DNA from: Clostridium sp. DSM 17811
GTDB taxonomy: Bacteria; Bacillota; Clostridia; Clostridiales; Clostridiaceae
Length of the DNA: 64,000 bases
Assembly: GCF_018861905.1 (NCBI RefSeq)
Contig: NZ_JAHLDU010000005.1
Coordinates: forward strand, 62,001 to 126,000
Direction: 5' to 3'
The notes under the pieces were generated by a model. It saw only the letters and a list, made by a program, of their open reading frames with translations, did no database searches and was not told where the DNA came from. The first letter of the stretch is position 1; every line of letters begins with the position of its first letter. A program made the translations under genes and the position numbers. Positions 52,894 through 62,277 of the stretch are shown one piece after another.

Positions 52894-54081
52894 ATGGAGG
52901 AATTAAAAATTAACTTTAATATGTATGTACCAACAAGATTTATTTTCGGATGTGGAAGGCTTAACGAATTGCATGAGCAGAAACTACCTGGCAAAAAGGC
53001 AATGGTAGTTATTTCAAACGGAAAATCAACTAAAGAAAATGGTTCCCTTAAACGAACTATTGATGAACTTACAATAGCAGGTGTTGAAAGTGTTGTCTTT
53101 GATAAAGTACAGACAAATCCGTTGAAGTCCACGGTTATAGCAGGAGCAAAAACAGCAAGAGATAATGGATGTGATTTTATTGTTGCTCTTGGTGGTGGCA
53201 GTGTTATCGATGCCTCGAAAGTAATAGCGGCAATGGCAACAAATGATGGAGATATATGGGATTATATTTCCGGTGGTACTGGAAAAGGCAAAGCGATTGA
53301 AAATGATCCGCTTGGGGTAATCTGTATTACTACAACCGCAGGAACAGGTTCAGAAGCAGACCCATATGGTGTTATCACAAATGATGAAACCAATGAAAAA
53401 ATTGGTTTTGGTGGTGATGATCGTTTATTCCCGTTGATTTCTATAATCGATCCTGAACTTATGAAGACAGTTCCATCTAAACTTACCGCTTATCAAGGAT
53501 TTGACGCACTTTTCCATTCTACAGAAAGCTATATTTCGAAATATGCAAGTCTTATGAGTGATATGTATGCACTGACTGCTATTGAAAATGCAGCTAAATA
53601 TCTTACACGTGCGGTAAAGGACGGTAGCAATATGGAGGCAAGAGAACATATGGCATTTGCAAACACCCTTTCTGGTATAGTTATGACTGTGAGCGTTACT
53701 ACTGCTGAGCATTCTATTGAGCATGCAATGAGTGCATATCATCAGGAGTTGCCTCACGGTGCAGGGCTTATTATGATTTCAAAAGCGTTCTATGAATTTT
53801 TTATTGATAGGCATGCTTGTGATGAGAGATTTATCGCCATGGCAAAGGCAATGGGAATCAAAGAAGCTAATAAGCCAGAGGATTTCATCACTGCGCTTGT
53901 GGATTTGCAAAAAGCCTGTGGTGTGGACGAACTCAAAATGAGCGATTATGGTATCGCACCTGATGAATTTGATAAAATTGCGACCAATGCTCGTGAAACT
54001 AACGGCTTTTTGTTTACAGCAAATCCATGTGAAATGACTAACCAGGATGTTGTAGATGTACTAAGAAATTCTTATCGATAA
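52894..54081 (+). CDS. Iron-containing alcohol dehydrogenase (BdhA/YqhD-like)
   Basis: 395 residues from ATG 52894. [10 protein letters not shown] near 99-108 binds the nicotinamide cofactor; [15 protein letters not shown] follows. Metal ligands are expected in [10 protein letters not shown] and [23 protein letters not shown] (His-rich), the group III pattern. It reduces aldehydes, probably with NADPH. The ATG at 52894 overlaps GGAGG; in the relic at 15026 the start codon is ATG at a position that reads ATT here, so the true start may be ATG 52894, ATT or ATG 52921. No operator immediately upstream; read-through from site 9 is expected. Confidence 0.9.
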   Translation: MEELKINFNMYVPTRFIFGCGRLNELHEQKLPGKKAMVVISNGKSTKENGSLKRTIDELTIAGVESVVFDKVQTNPLKSTVIAGAKTARDNGCDFIVALGGGSVIDASKVIAAMATNDGDIWDYISGGTGKGKAIENDPLGVICITTTAGTGSEADPYGVITNDETNEKIGFGGDDRLFPLISIIDPELMKTVPSKLTAYQGFDALFHSTESYISKYASLMSDMYALTAIENAAKYLTRAVKDGSNMEAREHMAFANTLSGIVMTVSVTTAEHSIEHAMSAYHQELPHGAGLIMISKAFYEFFIDRHACDERFIAMAKAMGIKEANKPEDFITALVDLQKACGVDELKMSDYGIAPDEFDKIATNARETNGFLFTANPCEMTNQDVVDVLRNSYR

Positions 54082-54092
54082 GGAGGATACAA

Positions 54093-54671
54093 ATGGATAT
54101 CAATGATTTATTAGCACACTTAAATCGAGGTGAAGTGGTTGAGGGCGGTTCGGAATTACATCAGGTAATGATAGATGCCTCTCAGGAAGCACTAAAGTTG
54201 ACTGCCGAGCTGAACGGTAAGTATCATACTCCACAAGAGGTACGGGAACTGTTTTCTTTGTTGATTGGCAAACCGGTGGATGCAACATTTGCCATGTTTC
54301 CTCCTTTTTATACGGATTGTGGGAAAAACATCTGTGTAGGCATGAATGTCTTTATCAATACAGGCTGTCATTTTCAGGATCAGGGCGGAATTGTAATTGG
54401 CGATGGTGTTCTCATTGGGCACAATGTAATGCTTGCTACGCTCAATCATGACATTGATCCGAGAAAACGTAGCAATATGCATCCAGCGCCAATTGTAATT
54501 GGTAATAATGTATGGATTGGAGCAAATGCCACTGTCGTTGCCGGTGTGACCATAGGTGACGGTGCTGTCATTGCCGCTGGTGCGGTTGTGACCAAGGATG
54601 TACCTGCAAATGTTATTGTAGGTGGTGTTCCTGCGAAAATTATAAAGAAAATCGAAACCAGTCAGGAGTAA
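54093..54671 (+). CDS. Maltose/galactoside O-acetyltransferase family, intact copy
   Basis: 192 residues. An N-terminal Mac domain (about 1-60, with [20 protein letters not shown]) and a hexapeptide left-handed beta-helix (about 70-185) are present. Catalytic His lies in [10 protein letters not shown] (near 117), and [10 protein letters not shown] closes the fold. It should transfer acetyl from acetyl-CoA to a sugar or small alcohol. It starts 11 bp after the dehydrogenase, AAGGAGGATAC ribosome site. Reference copy for the damaged ones at 15190 and 50234. Confidence 0.92.
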   Translation: MDINDLLAHLNRGEVVEGGSELHQVMIDASQEALKLTAELNGKYHTPQEVRELFSLLIGKPVDATFAMFPPFYTDCGKNICVGMNVFINTGCHFQDQGGIVIGDGVLIGHNVMLATLNHDIDPRKRSNMHPAPIVIGNNVWIGANATVVAGVTIGDGAVIAAGAVVTKDVPANVIVGGVPAKIIKKIETSQE

Positions 54672-54826
54672 TTTTGTTGTTTTCATCTTATTTTAGATTA
54701 TATGTTGATGATTGATTTGTGGCAATGTATTGTGTTAATAGGTAAAAATGAAGAACATAGTAAATTGAAATAAATTATAAGGAGTAGTAAACACAATTAA
54801 ATTTTAAGAATTGGAGGATTGATTGT

Positions 54827-55342
54827 ATGAAAATATTAGTTTTAAACGGGAGTCCAAGGTTAAACGGTAACACAACAGCCATGGTGGATGCGTTTGCAGA
54901 AGGTGCACGGGAAAAGGGGCATGAAGTGAATATCATACCTGTTGGACAAAAGAAAATTGTCGGATGCCTTGGATGTGAATTTTGCCATACTCGTGGGAAT
55001 GGTCAGTGCGTGCAGAAAGATGATATGGGTGAAGTTTATAAAGAATTGGAAACAGCAGATATGCTGGTATTTGCTTCACCAATTTATTTTCACTCTATCA
55101 CCGGTCAGTTACAGTCTGCCCTCACACGTTTCTACGCAACTGGAAAACCGCGTAAAGTTTCACAGACAGCATTGTTTTTAAGCTCTGGTGCTCCAGGGGT
55201 TTATGATCCTGCAATACAGCAGTATAAACGTGTAATTAATTACTTTGAAGCCGAGGACAAAGGAATTAAGACGGTATATGGCGGGAACAACAAATCAGCC
55301 GAAATGTTTGCTGATATGAAGATATTTGGAAAAGCTCTGTAA
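54827..55342 (+). CDS. Iron-sulfur flavoprotein / NADPH-dependent FMN reductase family
   Basis: 171 residues with a flavodoxin-like fold: LVLNGSPRLNGNTTAMVDAF (FMN phosphate loop), FASPIYFHSITGQLQSALTR. Cys47-x2-Cys50-x2-Cys53-x7-Cys61 (GCLGCEFCHTRGNGQC) resembles the compact 4Fe-4S motif of Isf proteins. It may reduce quinones or other electrophiles. It lies 155 bp after the acetyltransferase, whose 3' flank is repeated elsewhere, and is followed by a strong terminator. Confidence 0.88.
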   Translation: MKILVLNGSPRLNGNTTAMVDAFAEGAREKGHEVNIIPVGQKKIVGCLGCEFCHTRGNGQCVQKDDMGEVYKELETADMLVFASPIYFHSITGQLQSALTRFYATGKPRKVSQTALFLSSGAPGVYDPAIQQYKRVINYFEAEDKGIKTVYGGNNKSAEMFADMKIFGKAL

Positions 55343-55366
55343 AGTTCAGTTTCGTAAGGAAAAATA

Positions 55367-55411
55367 CAAATAAAGAAGTATCTTAGTTATTTAAAGATAC
55401 TTCTTTATTTG
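55367..55411. terminator. Bidirectional terminator after the flavoprotein gene
   Basis: CAAATAAAGAAGTATCTT (55367-55384) is perfectly complementary to 55394-55411, with A/T-rich ends. Confidence 0.9.
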
Positions 55412-55441
55412 TATAGATAAAAAAAATTTAAAAAAGAAACA

Positions 55442-55472
55442 TTGACTTAAAGTTAACTTTAAGATGTATGAT
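55442..55472 (+). promoter_or_regulatory. MerR-type promoter, CTTAAAG box (site 10)
   Basis: TTGACT 55442-55447, 19-bp spacer, TATGAT 55467-55472, perfect box 55446-55463. The leader (to about 55492) equals that before the dehydrogenase copies. It is then joined directly to the last bases of the acetyltransferase (CCAGACAGGAGTAATTCTG, about 55496-55514), both genes having been deleted. Confidence 0.9.
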
Positions 55473-55622
55473 TATATAGAACTCAATAATAGTATCCAGA
55501 CAGGAGTAATTCTGTTGTTTTAATCTTATTTTAGATTGGGTGGCGATGATTGATTTGTGGCAATGTATTGTGTATCGTAGCAAAATGCTATTATTTTAGT
55601 TTACACAGAAAGGATATTGAAC

Positions 55623-56141
55623 ATGAAAAAAGTAATTTCGATAATATGTCTGATTATGTTATGTTTTTCCATTACTGCCTGCGATAATAGTGAAACGAAT
55701 GAAAACAATCAGGTCAGTAAACAAGAAGCACCAAAAAGTGATTCTACACAACAAACAGATAATGGCACCGCATCAAAGACATTAACGATGATAGATTTGA
55801 TCGTTACGGTGGGGAACAAGGAATTTTCGGCAAAGCTTTATAATAACCAAACGACGAAGGCGTTAGTTAAGCAATTTCCGCTCACAGTTGACATGAGCGA
55901 ACTAAACGGCAATGAAAAATACTATAATTTATCGAATACGCTTCCTACAGCTTCTGAGCAACCGGAAAAAATTCATGCAGGAGATATAATGCTTTACGGC
56001 GATAACTGTCTAGTGGCGTTCTATAAAACCTTCTCCAGTTCTTATAAATATACTCGTATTGGATATATTGATGATGCGGCCAGCTTTGTACAAGTTGTTG
56101 GTGATGGTAATATTAAGGTTACTTTTGATTTGGCGAAGTAA
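55623..56141 (+). CDS. Cyclophilin-like fold lipoprotein
   Basis: 172 residues from ATG 55623 (AAAGGATATTGA). Signal peptide with lipobox FSITAC (Cys19), a polar linker to about 60, then a cyclophilin-like domain: LIVTVGNKEFSAKLYNNQTT, LTVDMSELNGNEKYYNLSNT, IHAGDIMLYGDNCLVAFYKT and RIGYIDD. This domain family is common beside AKRs and flavoproteins in MerR-controlled clusters; biochemical role unknown. It is the parent form of the truncated copy at 50574. Confidence 0.88.
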   Translation: MKKVISIICLIMLCFSITACDNSETNENNQVSKQEAPKSDSTQQTDNGTASKTLTMIDLIVTVGNKEFSAKLYNNQTTKALVKQFPLTVDMSELNGNEKYYNLSNTLPTASEQPEKIHAGDIMLYGDNCLVAFYKTFSSSYKYTRIGYIDDAASFVQVVGDGNIKVTFDLAK

Positions 56142-56237
56142 TAGTCTTAGTTTTCTTTATGTTAGCTAGAGTTATAAGGTATCTAAAGTTATATGCGGAA
56201 AAGATTGAAAATTCAAAAAGTTTATTACATTTAGCGC

Positions 56238-56268
56238 TTGACCTAGAGCTGACTTGAGGTGGTAATAT
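56238..56268 (+). promoter_or_regulatory. MerR-type promoter, CCTAGAG/CTTGAGG box (site 11)
   Basis: TTGACC 56238-56243, 19-bp spacer, TAATAT 56263-56268. The inner repeat CCTAGAG-CTGA-CTTGAGG (56242-56259) is imperfect and distinct from the CTTAAAG class. It precedes the acyl-ligase/ABC operon. Confidence 0.7.
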
Positions 56269-56355
56269 TATTTTATATATTATGATGAGATGTCAATTAA
56301 TTTGATTGAGTTTGTTATGAAGCTTAAAAAAGAATGATTTAAATAGGAGGAATTA

Positions 56356-57699
56356 ATGAAGTATTTTAAATTATTATGGAATTTGTACAAGTTAAAAGGA
56401 AATACAGTGAAGACCATAGAGCAAATTAAAAGTTTACAAAATAAAAAGTTAAGGAAACTGCTTAACTATGCATACGAGAATTCAAAGTATTATCACAGAA
56501 CGTTCGAAGAAGCGGGAATAACAAGAGAACAGATTTCTACACTTCCAATTTCAGCTTTTCCAATTATAGATAAAGACCTTTTTATGAAACATTTTGATGA
56601 GTTGGTAACTAATGATGTTTTGAATCAGAATGATATACGAAAATTTGATAAAGAAGAGTCTGTAGACCACATAAAATTCAAGGATAAATATCATGTAGTG
56701 CATTCCTCAGGTAGTACTGGAAAACCGGGGTATTTTGTATACGATGAGGAAGCGTGGGATCAGATGCTTTTGGGCATTATAAGGGCTGCCTTTTGGAATA
56801 TGTCCATGCCTAAAATATTAAAGCTTTTGTTCAAAAGACCTCGAATTGTATATATTGCTGCAACAGATGGACGTTATGGTGGAGCTATGGCAGTTAGCAG
56901 CGGTGTAGAAGGGGTGCATGCAAATCAATTATTTCTGGACATTAAGACGCCTATTGCAGAATGGATAGAAAATTTACATAAGTTTAAACCCAATATGATT
57001 ATAGGTTATCCATCAGCTATCAAGATTCTTGGAGAACTTTTGGAAAAGGGAGAAGTACAACTCAAAGTATCTAGGGTGATTTCTTGTGGTGAACCACTTT
57101 GCTGCAAATTAAGAGATTATATAGAAAAAACTTTTCATGCAGATGTTGTGAATATCTATGGTGCTAGTGAATCTTTGGCTTTGGGTGTTGAAACTAATCA
57201 TGAAGAAGGTATGTATCTGTTTGATGATATGAATTATATTGAGGTGGAAGATGGAACTATGTATCTTACATCACTTTACAATTTTGCACAGCCCTTAATT
57301 CGTTATAAAATCTCAGATCAGTTATTACTAAAGGAGTCAGATGAAAAATGTATTTACCCATTTAATAAAGTGGAAAGTATCGTGGGCCGAAATGAGGATA
57401 TAATTTGGTTTGAAGATAAAGATGGAAATAGCGAATTTCTTCACCCACTTGCAATAGAAGGATTTTGTGTTGAAGGACTTTTGGATTATCAGTTTAGGCA
57501 AATAGATTGTAATTCATTTGAAATGATGATTGAAGTTTCTGATGAAGGAAAGAAAAATAGTATTCAATTGGGAATGCTAAAAAATATGGCAGAAATATTG
57601 AGTACAAAGCATCTAGAGTATGTGAGCTTTAATGTACGGTTTGTAGAAGAAATCTTACCTGATCCACAGACGGGAAAGAAGCGGTTGATTGTAAAATAA
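56356..57699 (+). CDS. PaaK/CapK-like adenylate-forming ligase
   Basis: 447 residues. Adenylation P-loop HSSGSTGKPGYFVYDEEAW near 117-135, then NIYGASESLALGVE near 270-283 and PLIRYKISDQLLL near 313-325, the order of phenylacetate-CoA ligase-type enzymes. The small C-terminal subdomain ends PDPQTGKKRLIVK. It should activate a carboxylic acid as acyl-AMP; the acyl acceptor (CoA or other) is unclear. First gene of the ABC operon, AGGAGGAATTA ribosome site. Confidence 0.87.
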   Translation: MKYFKLLWNLYKLKGNTVKTIEQIKSLQNKKLRKLLNYAYENSKYYHRTFEEAGITREQISTLPISAFPIIDKDLFMKHFDELVTNDVLNQNDIRKFDKEESVDHIKFKDKYHVVHSSGSTGKPGYFVYDEEAWDQMLLGIIRAAFWNMSMPKILKLLFKRPRIVYIAATDGRYGGAMAVSSGVEGVHANQLFLDIKTPIAEWIENLHKFKPNMIIGYPSAIKILGELLEKGEVQLKVSRVISCGEPLCCKLRDYIEKTFHADVVNIYGASESLALGVETNHEEGMYLFDDMNYIEVEDGTMYLTSLYNFAQPLIRYKISDQLLLKESDEKCIYPFNKVESIVGRNEDIIWFEDKDGNSEFLHPLAIEGFCVEGLLDYQFRQIDCNSFEMMIEVSDEGKKNSIQLGMLKNMAEILSTKHLEYVSFNVRFVEEILPDPQTGKKRLIVK

Positions 57700-57733
57700 A
57701 TATGTAATTAATATAAGAGTAAAGGAGTGAATT

Positions 57734-58495
57734 ATGAAAAAAATACTTTTATCAGCAGTGGATGTTTGTAAATCATTTAAAATAGGAAAAAATCATGTGG
57801 ATGTACTAAATAATGTTAGCGTCGACTTTTATGAAGGTGATTTTACTATTATTATGGGTGCTTCTGGAGCTGGAAAATCGACGTTACTTTATGCTTTAAG
57901 CGGTATGGACAAGATTAGTAAAGGCAAGGTGATATATAAAGAGAAAGAAATCAGCAGTCTTAGTGAAAAGCAAATAGCAAACCTTCGTTCACATGATTTT
58001 GGATTTGTATTTCAGCAGACTCATCTTGTTAGTAATCTTACCTTGTTTGAAAATGTAGCAGTTGCCGGGTATCTGGGAAAAGAGCGAAGCACGAAGGAAA
58101 CTTGTACACGAACAGAAGAACTGTTTAAGCAAATGAATGTCGGTAATGAAAAGGACCGAATTCCGTCGGAGGTTTCAGGAGGCGAAGCACAGCGGGCTAC
58201 AGTGGCAAGGGCAATCATTAATGAACCTGGAATTGTGTTTGCGGACGAGCCTACTGGTGCATTGAATAAGAACAATACGCAAGAAGTATTGAATATCTTA
58301 AGCGAATTAAATAAGTCGGGACAAAGCATTATTATGGTGACACATGATTTACGTGCAGCTTTGCGTGGTAATAGGCTGCTGTATCTTGAGGATGGAAAAA
58401 TCGTGGACGAAAAAGAAATGCCATCTTATGAACAATCGGATGGAAAGGACAGGGAAGTACAGCTTAATAACTGGCTTGCTTCTATGAAATGGTAG
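57734..58495 (+). CDS. MacB/LolD-type ABC transporter ATPase
   Basis: 253 residues. Walker A GASGAGKST near 40-48, signature VSGGEAQRATVARAI near 144-158, Walker B IVFADEPTGALN near 163-174, H-loop VTHD. It pairs with the FtsX-type permease 10 bp downstream. Such pairs export peptides or lipids or act as mechanotransmission complexes. Confidence 0.94.
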   Translation: MKKILLSAVDVCKSFKIGKNHVDVLNNVSVDFYEGDFTIIMGASGAGKSTLLYALSGMDKISKGKVIYKEKEISSLSEKQIANLRSHDFGFVFQQTHLVSNLTLFENVAVAGYLGKERSTKETCTRTEELFKQMNVGNEKDRIPSEVSGGEAQRATVARAIINEPGIVFADEPTGALNKNNTQEVLNILSELNKSGQSIIMVTHDLRAALRGNRLLYLEDGKIVDEKEMPSYEQSDGKDREVQLNNWLASMKW

Positions 58496-58505
58496 GAGGT
58501 GGAGT

Positions 58506-60857
58506 ATGGGTTTTATAACATTGCTGAAAGCTGGAATTAAACGGCAAAAGGGGAGCATAGCAGGACTATTTATACTTATTTTTACTGTGTCAGTTACGTT
58601 GGTAATGGCACTTACTGTATATATCAATTCGAGTAGTTACGTTAGTCAAGAGATGTCAAGAATGGGTTATGGAGATATGACAGCGTGGGTGAGTAACGTT
58701 GATAATTTGAATCAGCTGACAGAAAAAATACAAGGTCTTTCGGATGTGGAAAAAGTAGAGAACCAGACAGTTGTATTTGCAGGTTATGGCATAAACGGTA
58801 TAAACTCTGATGACGATGGGCAGTTGATTGCGTATGATTCTGATAAGTATCCTTATAAATTCCTAAATAACGGCTTAAGTGAACATGAGGATGTAAGGGC
58901 GGTAGGAAAGGGCGAAATTTACATTTCACCGTCTCTAAAGTTAAAACATAATGTGAAGATAGGTGATAAGGTTCATTTTAAACTTTCACGTAATGGTGAG
59001 GAAAAGGTTTTTACTATTAAGGGATATTTTGAAGATCCATTTATGGGCAGTTCTATGATAGACATGAAAAGTTTTTTGATAAGTGAAGCGGATTTGTTGG
59101 ACGTTAACGATATCCTTAGTAAAACATCAGATTTCGATATTTTGGGAAGGGATGGAGCAATGCTTCATATTTTCCAGAGAAGTAGCAGCAGTCTTTCACC
59201 ATCAGAATTCAATAAATCTGTCAATACTAATACAGGACTTACCCAATATACAGAATTTGCTTATTCAGATTCGTCAATATATGGATTTATGCTTATTTTA
59301 CAAAATATTTTTACAGGATTTTTGATTACATTTGTTATTATCCTTATTGTTATATCTATGATTGTCATGGGTCACAGTATATCAAATGCAATTGAGCAGG
59401 AATATAAAGATATGGGTATATTTAAGAGCATAGGCTGTACAAGTGGGAAATTGAGGTTATTACAGTTTTTACAATATGTTTCAGGAATTGTGGCAGGAAT
59501 GATTTTAGGATTCGTCTGTTCAATCTATGTCATTGATTTGGCAGCAAGACTTACTATAACATCAACTGGTCTGCTTATGCCAACAACACTTCCATATGGA
59601 TGGTGTATGCTTACTTTTGTAATCATATTATGTGTATTTGCACTATTTATATATATAAAAACAGTGAGAATTGTTCAAATATCACCGCTTCGTGCAATAA
59701 ATGGCAATACACAGGGACATGCATCATATATAAAAAGTAATACACTTTTTAAGTCGGAAGGATTAGCGTTTCATCTTGCCTTGCGTCAAATTGCATCTGG
59801 AGGAAAGCGATATGTCGGAACAGGCATTGTCACAATATTACTTGTGTTTTTTGTTTCTGTAGTGGGAAGGATGGACACTTGGATTGGACCAAATGGAGAA
59901 GGACTTATGAATGTGTTTAGCGTTGCTGACCACGATCTGGGTGTTAAGCCTCTTAGTAATGTGAATATGAAAACAGTCGAGAATATCATTTCTTCTTATT
60001 CTCAAATAGAAGATAAATACGAGATTGCAATGGAGAAAGTAACAGTAAATGGTGTGAATTATACAGCTAATGTAATAGATCAACCTTCACGCTTTCACAT
60101 ATTATCTGGTAATACCATTCGTGCAGATAACCAGATTGTCATAACGGAATTTGTAGCAGATGAGTTAGGGACAGGCATCGGTGACAGTGTAACTATTAAG
60201 AATGGGACCCTCAGTCATACATATATGGTAACTGGTATTTATGAATGTGCGAATGAAATGGGTGCCAACATAGGAATGAGCAGAGAAGGTTATGCGAAAA
60301 TAGGTAATGTTAATTCCTATATATGGTGTCATCATTATGTTCTTGCAAACTCATCGGTGAGTGATGAAATTAAAACATATCTTCAAAAAAAATATCCGGT
60401 GGATATGGAGGTACATACAAATAGCTGGTCGGGACTCGATGGAATCGTGAGTACCATGCACCTTTTAACCAAATTTATGTATGTAATTGTTGCAATCTTT
60501 ATTTCGGTGGTAATAGGACTTACCAGCAGTAAAATGCTACTTGCAGAACAGAGAGATATGGCTGTTTTCAAAAGTATCGGATTTACATCGTTAAAATTAA
60601 GAGTTGCCTTTGTTATGCGGTTTGGTATTGTTGTGACGGCAGGTACGGTAATTGGAATTGTTCTTAGTTGCATTTTTGCTGATCCAGTGATAACCATATT
60701 ATTAAAATTATTTGGTATAAGCAAGTTTGAGTCGACACTTGGATTTGAAAATGGAATAGTGATTCCGTTCATTATAATCGTACTATTTGTGGTATTTGCA
60801 TACATTTTCTCAAGAAAAATTAAAAAGGTAGATATTACAACTTTAATCAATAAATAA
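58506..60857 (+). CDS. FtsX/MacB-type ABC permease
   Basis: 783 residues. One N-terminal helix (about 20-40), a large external domain (about 45-255), three helices (about 262-390), then a linker, a fourth helix (about 430), a second external domain and three C-terminal helices (about 655-775). This duplicated-FtsX layout is usual for Gram-positive exporters and lipoprotein/peptide resistance pumps. AGGAGGTGG ribosome site. Substrate possibly linked to the upstream acyl ligase. Confidence 0.92.
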   Translation: MGFITLLKAGIKRQKGSIAGLFILIFTVSVTLVMALTVYINSSSYVSQEMSRMGYGDMTAWVSNVDNLNQLTEKIQGLSDVEKVENQTVVFAGYGINGINSDDDGQLIAYDSDKYPYKFLNNGLSEHEDVRAVGKGEIYISPSLKLKHNVKIGDKVHFKLSRNGEEKVFTIKGYFEDPFMGSSMIDMKSFLISEADLLDVNDILSKTSDFDILGRDGAMLHIFQRSSSSLSPSEFNKSVNTNTGLTQYTEFAYSDSSIYGFMLILQNIFTGFLITFVIILIVISMIVMGHSISNAIEQEYKDMGIFKSIGCTSGKLRLLQFLQYVSGIVAGMILGFVCSIYVIDLAARLTITSTGLLMPTTLPYGWCMLTFVIILCVFALFIYIKTVRIVQISPLRAINGNTQGHASYIKSNTLFKSEGLAFHLALRQIASGGKRYVGTGIVTILLVFFVSVVGRMDTWIGPNGEGLMNVFSVADHDLGVKPLSNVNMKTVENIISSYSQIEDKYEIAMEKVTVNGVNYTANVIDQPSRFHILSGNTIRADNQIVITEFVADELGTGIGDSVTIKNGTLSHTYMVTGIYECANEMGANIGMSREGYAKIGNVNSYIWCHHYVLANSSVSDEIKTYLQKKYPVDMEVHTNSWSGLDGIVSTMHLLTKFMYVIVAIFISVVIGLTSSKMLLAEQRDMAVFKSIGFTSLKLRVAFVMRFGIVVTAGTVIGIVLSCIFADPVITILLKLFGISKFESTLGFENGIVIPFIIIVLFVVFAYIFSRKIKKVDITTLINK

Positions 60858-60906
60858 TATAACTAATAAGCATGAAAATATATAAAAAAGAAAGGATGAT
60901 ATTTTT

Positions 60907-61467
60907 ATGAAAAAGAAAATATTTACATTAATGTTAGTTGCTTTGCTAGCGATGTCTTTTGCCGGATGTACAAGCCAGAAAGAACAGAAAGCAGCAACCG
61001 AATCGAACACTGTAAGCAGCACTGACAAATCAAATATAGAATCTGGGGATAAGACAAGCGGAAAGCTACCTAATTTGGAGGTCCGCTTTGGCCCTAAGAG
61101 CAATGAGTTTACCCTAAATCTCGACAGTAACAATACTGCAACAGAGATTGGAAGGTATATTGGACAGGCCGATTGGAATCTGCCGATTTATCATTTTGGT
61201 GACTCTAACGTCATGCAGTATTATGATATTCCAAGCAGCTATAAGATCGATTCCGACCCTAAAGCAGTTACTACGGAAAAAGCAGGGGAATTATACTATT
61301 CTTCCCCTAACAGAATCATCCTCTTTTATCAGGATGCAAAAGTGAAGGGAAACTTTACTAAAGTAGGACAACTTAAGAATATAGACGGGCTCAAAGAAGC
61401 TGTAGAAAACAATGCTGTGGTAGAGGGATGGGATAACAAAATCATTTCAATCAGTCCTGCAAAATGA
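60907..61467 (+). CDS. Cyclophilin-like fold lipoprotein (divergent)
   Basis: 186 residues. Lipobox SFAGC (Cys21), polar linker to about 55, then a domain related to the other cyclophilin-like lipoproteins. It shows LEVRFGPKSNEFTLNLDSNN, WNLPIYHFGDSNVMQYYDIP, EKAGELYYSSPNRIILFYQD and FTKVGQLKNIDGL. It lies 49 bp after the ABC permease, so it may be part of the pump or a periplasm-side partner. Confidence 0.78.
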   Translation: MKKKIFTLMLVALLAMSFAGCTSQKEQKAATESNTVSSTDKSNIESGDKTSGKLPNLEVRFGPKSNEFTLNLDSNNTATEIGRYIGQADWNLPIYHFGDSNVMQYYDIPSSYKIDSDPKAVTTEKAGELYYSSPNRIILFYQDAKVKGNFTKVGQLKNIDGLKEAVENNAVVEGWDNKIISISPAK

Positions 61468-61534
61468 CATTTGTAAACTGTCTTATAAGCAATGGTTAGA
61501 GTATCTCTGTTAAGTAGGGGTAAGGCAGGAGAGG

Positions 61535-62158
61535 ATGGTGGAAATGGAAATTGAATATTTATTGAAGGGTATATGTATAGGTCTTGTCTTTGGAGTACCA
61601 GTGGGAGCGATAGGTGCTCTTACAATAAGAAGAACAATTACACATGGTACTTTTGCAGGCCTAGCCTCTGGAATAGGATGCTCTACTGCCGATCTCCTAT
61701 ATTCTTTTATTAGTGTTTTTGGATTGACATTGTTTTCAAGTTTTATGCTGAAATATCAAAGCATAATCAGCCTTGTGGGAGGAGCTATGGTTATCATGAT
61801 GGGCGCTGGTATTATTTTGAAGAAGCAGGCGGTTGTTAAGGAAACTGCAAAAACTTCACAGATAATTTCTTTCTTTATGTCCTCTTTTGTGATAGCTATA
61901 ACAAATCCGACAACGATTATAACATTTGTTTTAGCATTCTCGATATTCCATATCGGTAGTATTAACTCCACTGTGCAATGCTTTGGACTTTGTTTAGGAA
62001 TATTCATTGGTACATGTATTTGGTGGGGACTCATTATCGCTATGATTCAGTTGTTTAGGAATCGTATTACTGGGAAGGTGTTCGTTAGATTGAACTACAT
62101 TCTTGGAAGCATTATTATCATGTTAGGAGCGGGGGTTGGAATTCGCGTACTGCTTTGA
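61535..62158 (+). CDS. LysE-family exporter
   Basis: 207 residues with six helices. LysE motif GICIGLVFGVPVGAIGALTI near 11-30, then GLASGIGCSTADLLYSFISV and a mid-protein FVIAITNPTTIITFVLAF. It exports amino acids or similar small metabolites. ATG 61535 follows AGGAGAGG closely; ATG 61544 is possible. Confidence 0.85.
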   Translation: MVEMEIEYLLKGICIGLVFGVPVGAIGALTIRRTITHGTFAGLASGIGCSTADLLYSFISVFGLTLFSSFMLKYQSIISLVGGAMVIMMGAGIILKKQAVVKETAKTSQIISFFMSSFVIAITNPTTIITFVLAFSIFHIGSINSTVQCFGLCLGIFIGTCIWWGLIIAMIQLFRNRITGKVFVRLNYILGSIIIMLGAGVGIRVLL

Positions 62159-62277
62159 CAGAACTGATTCTGGGAAATGATTTGTGTGGATAGTTTTTAC
62201 TAAAGATACTGGTTTCAGACTTTTATATATTATGCTAATGAACAAGCAAATTGTTGAGATCAGAAAGGAGATACAGA

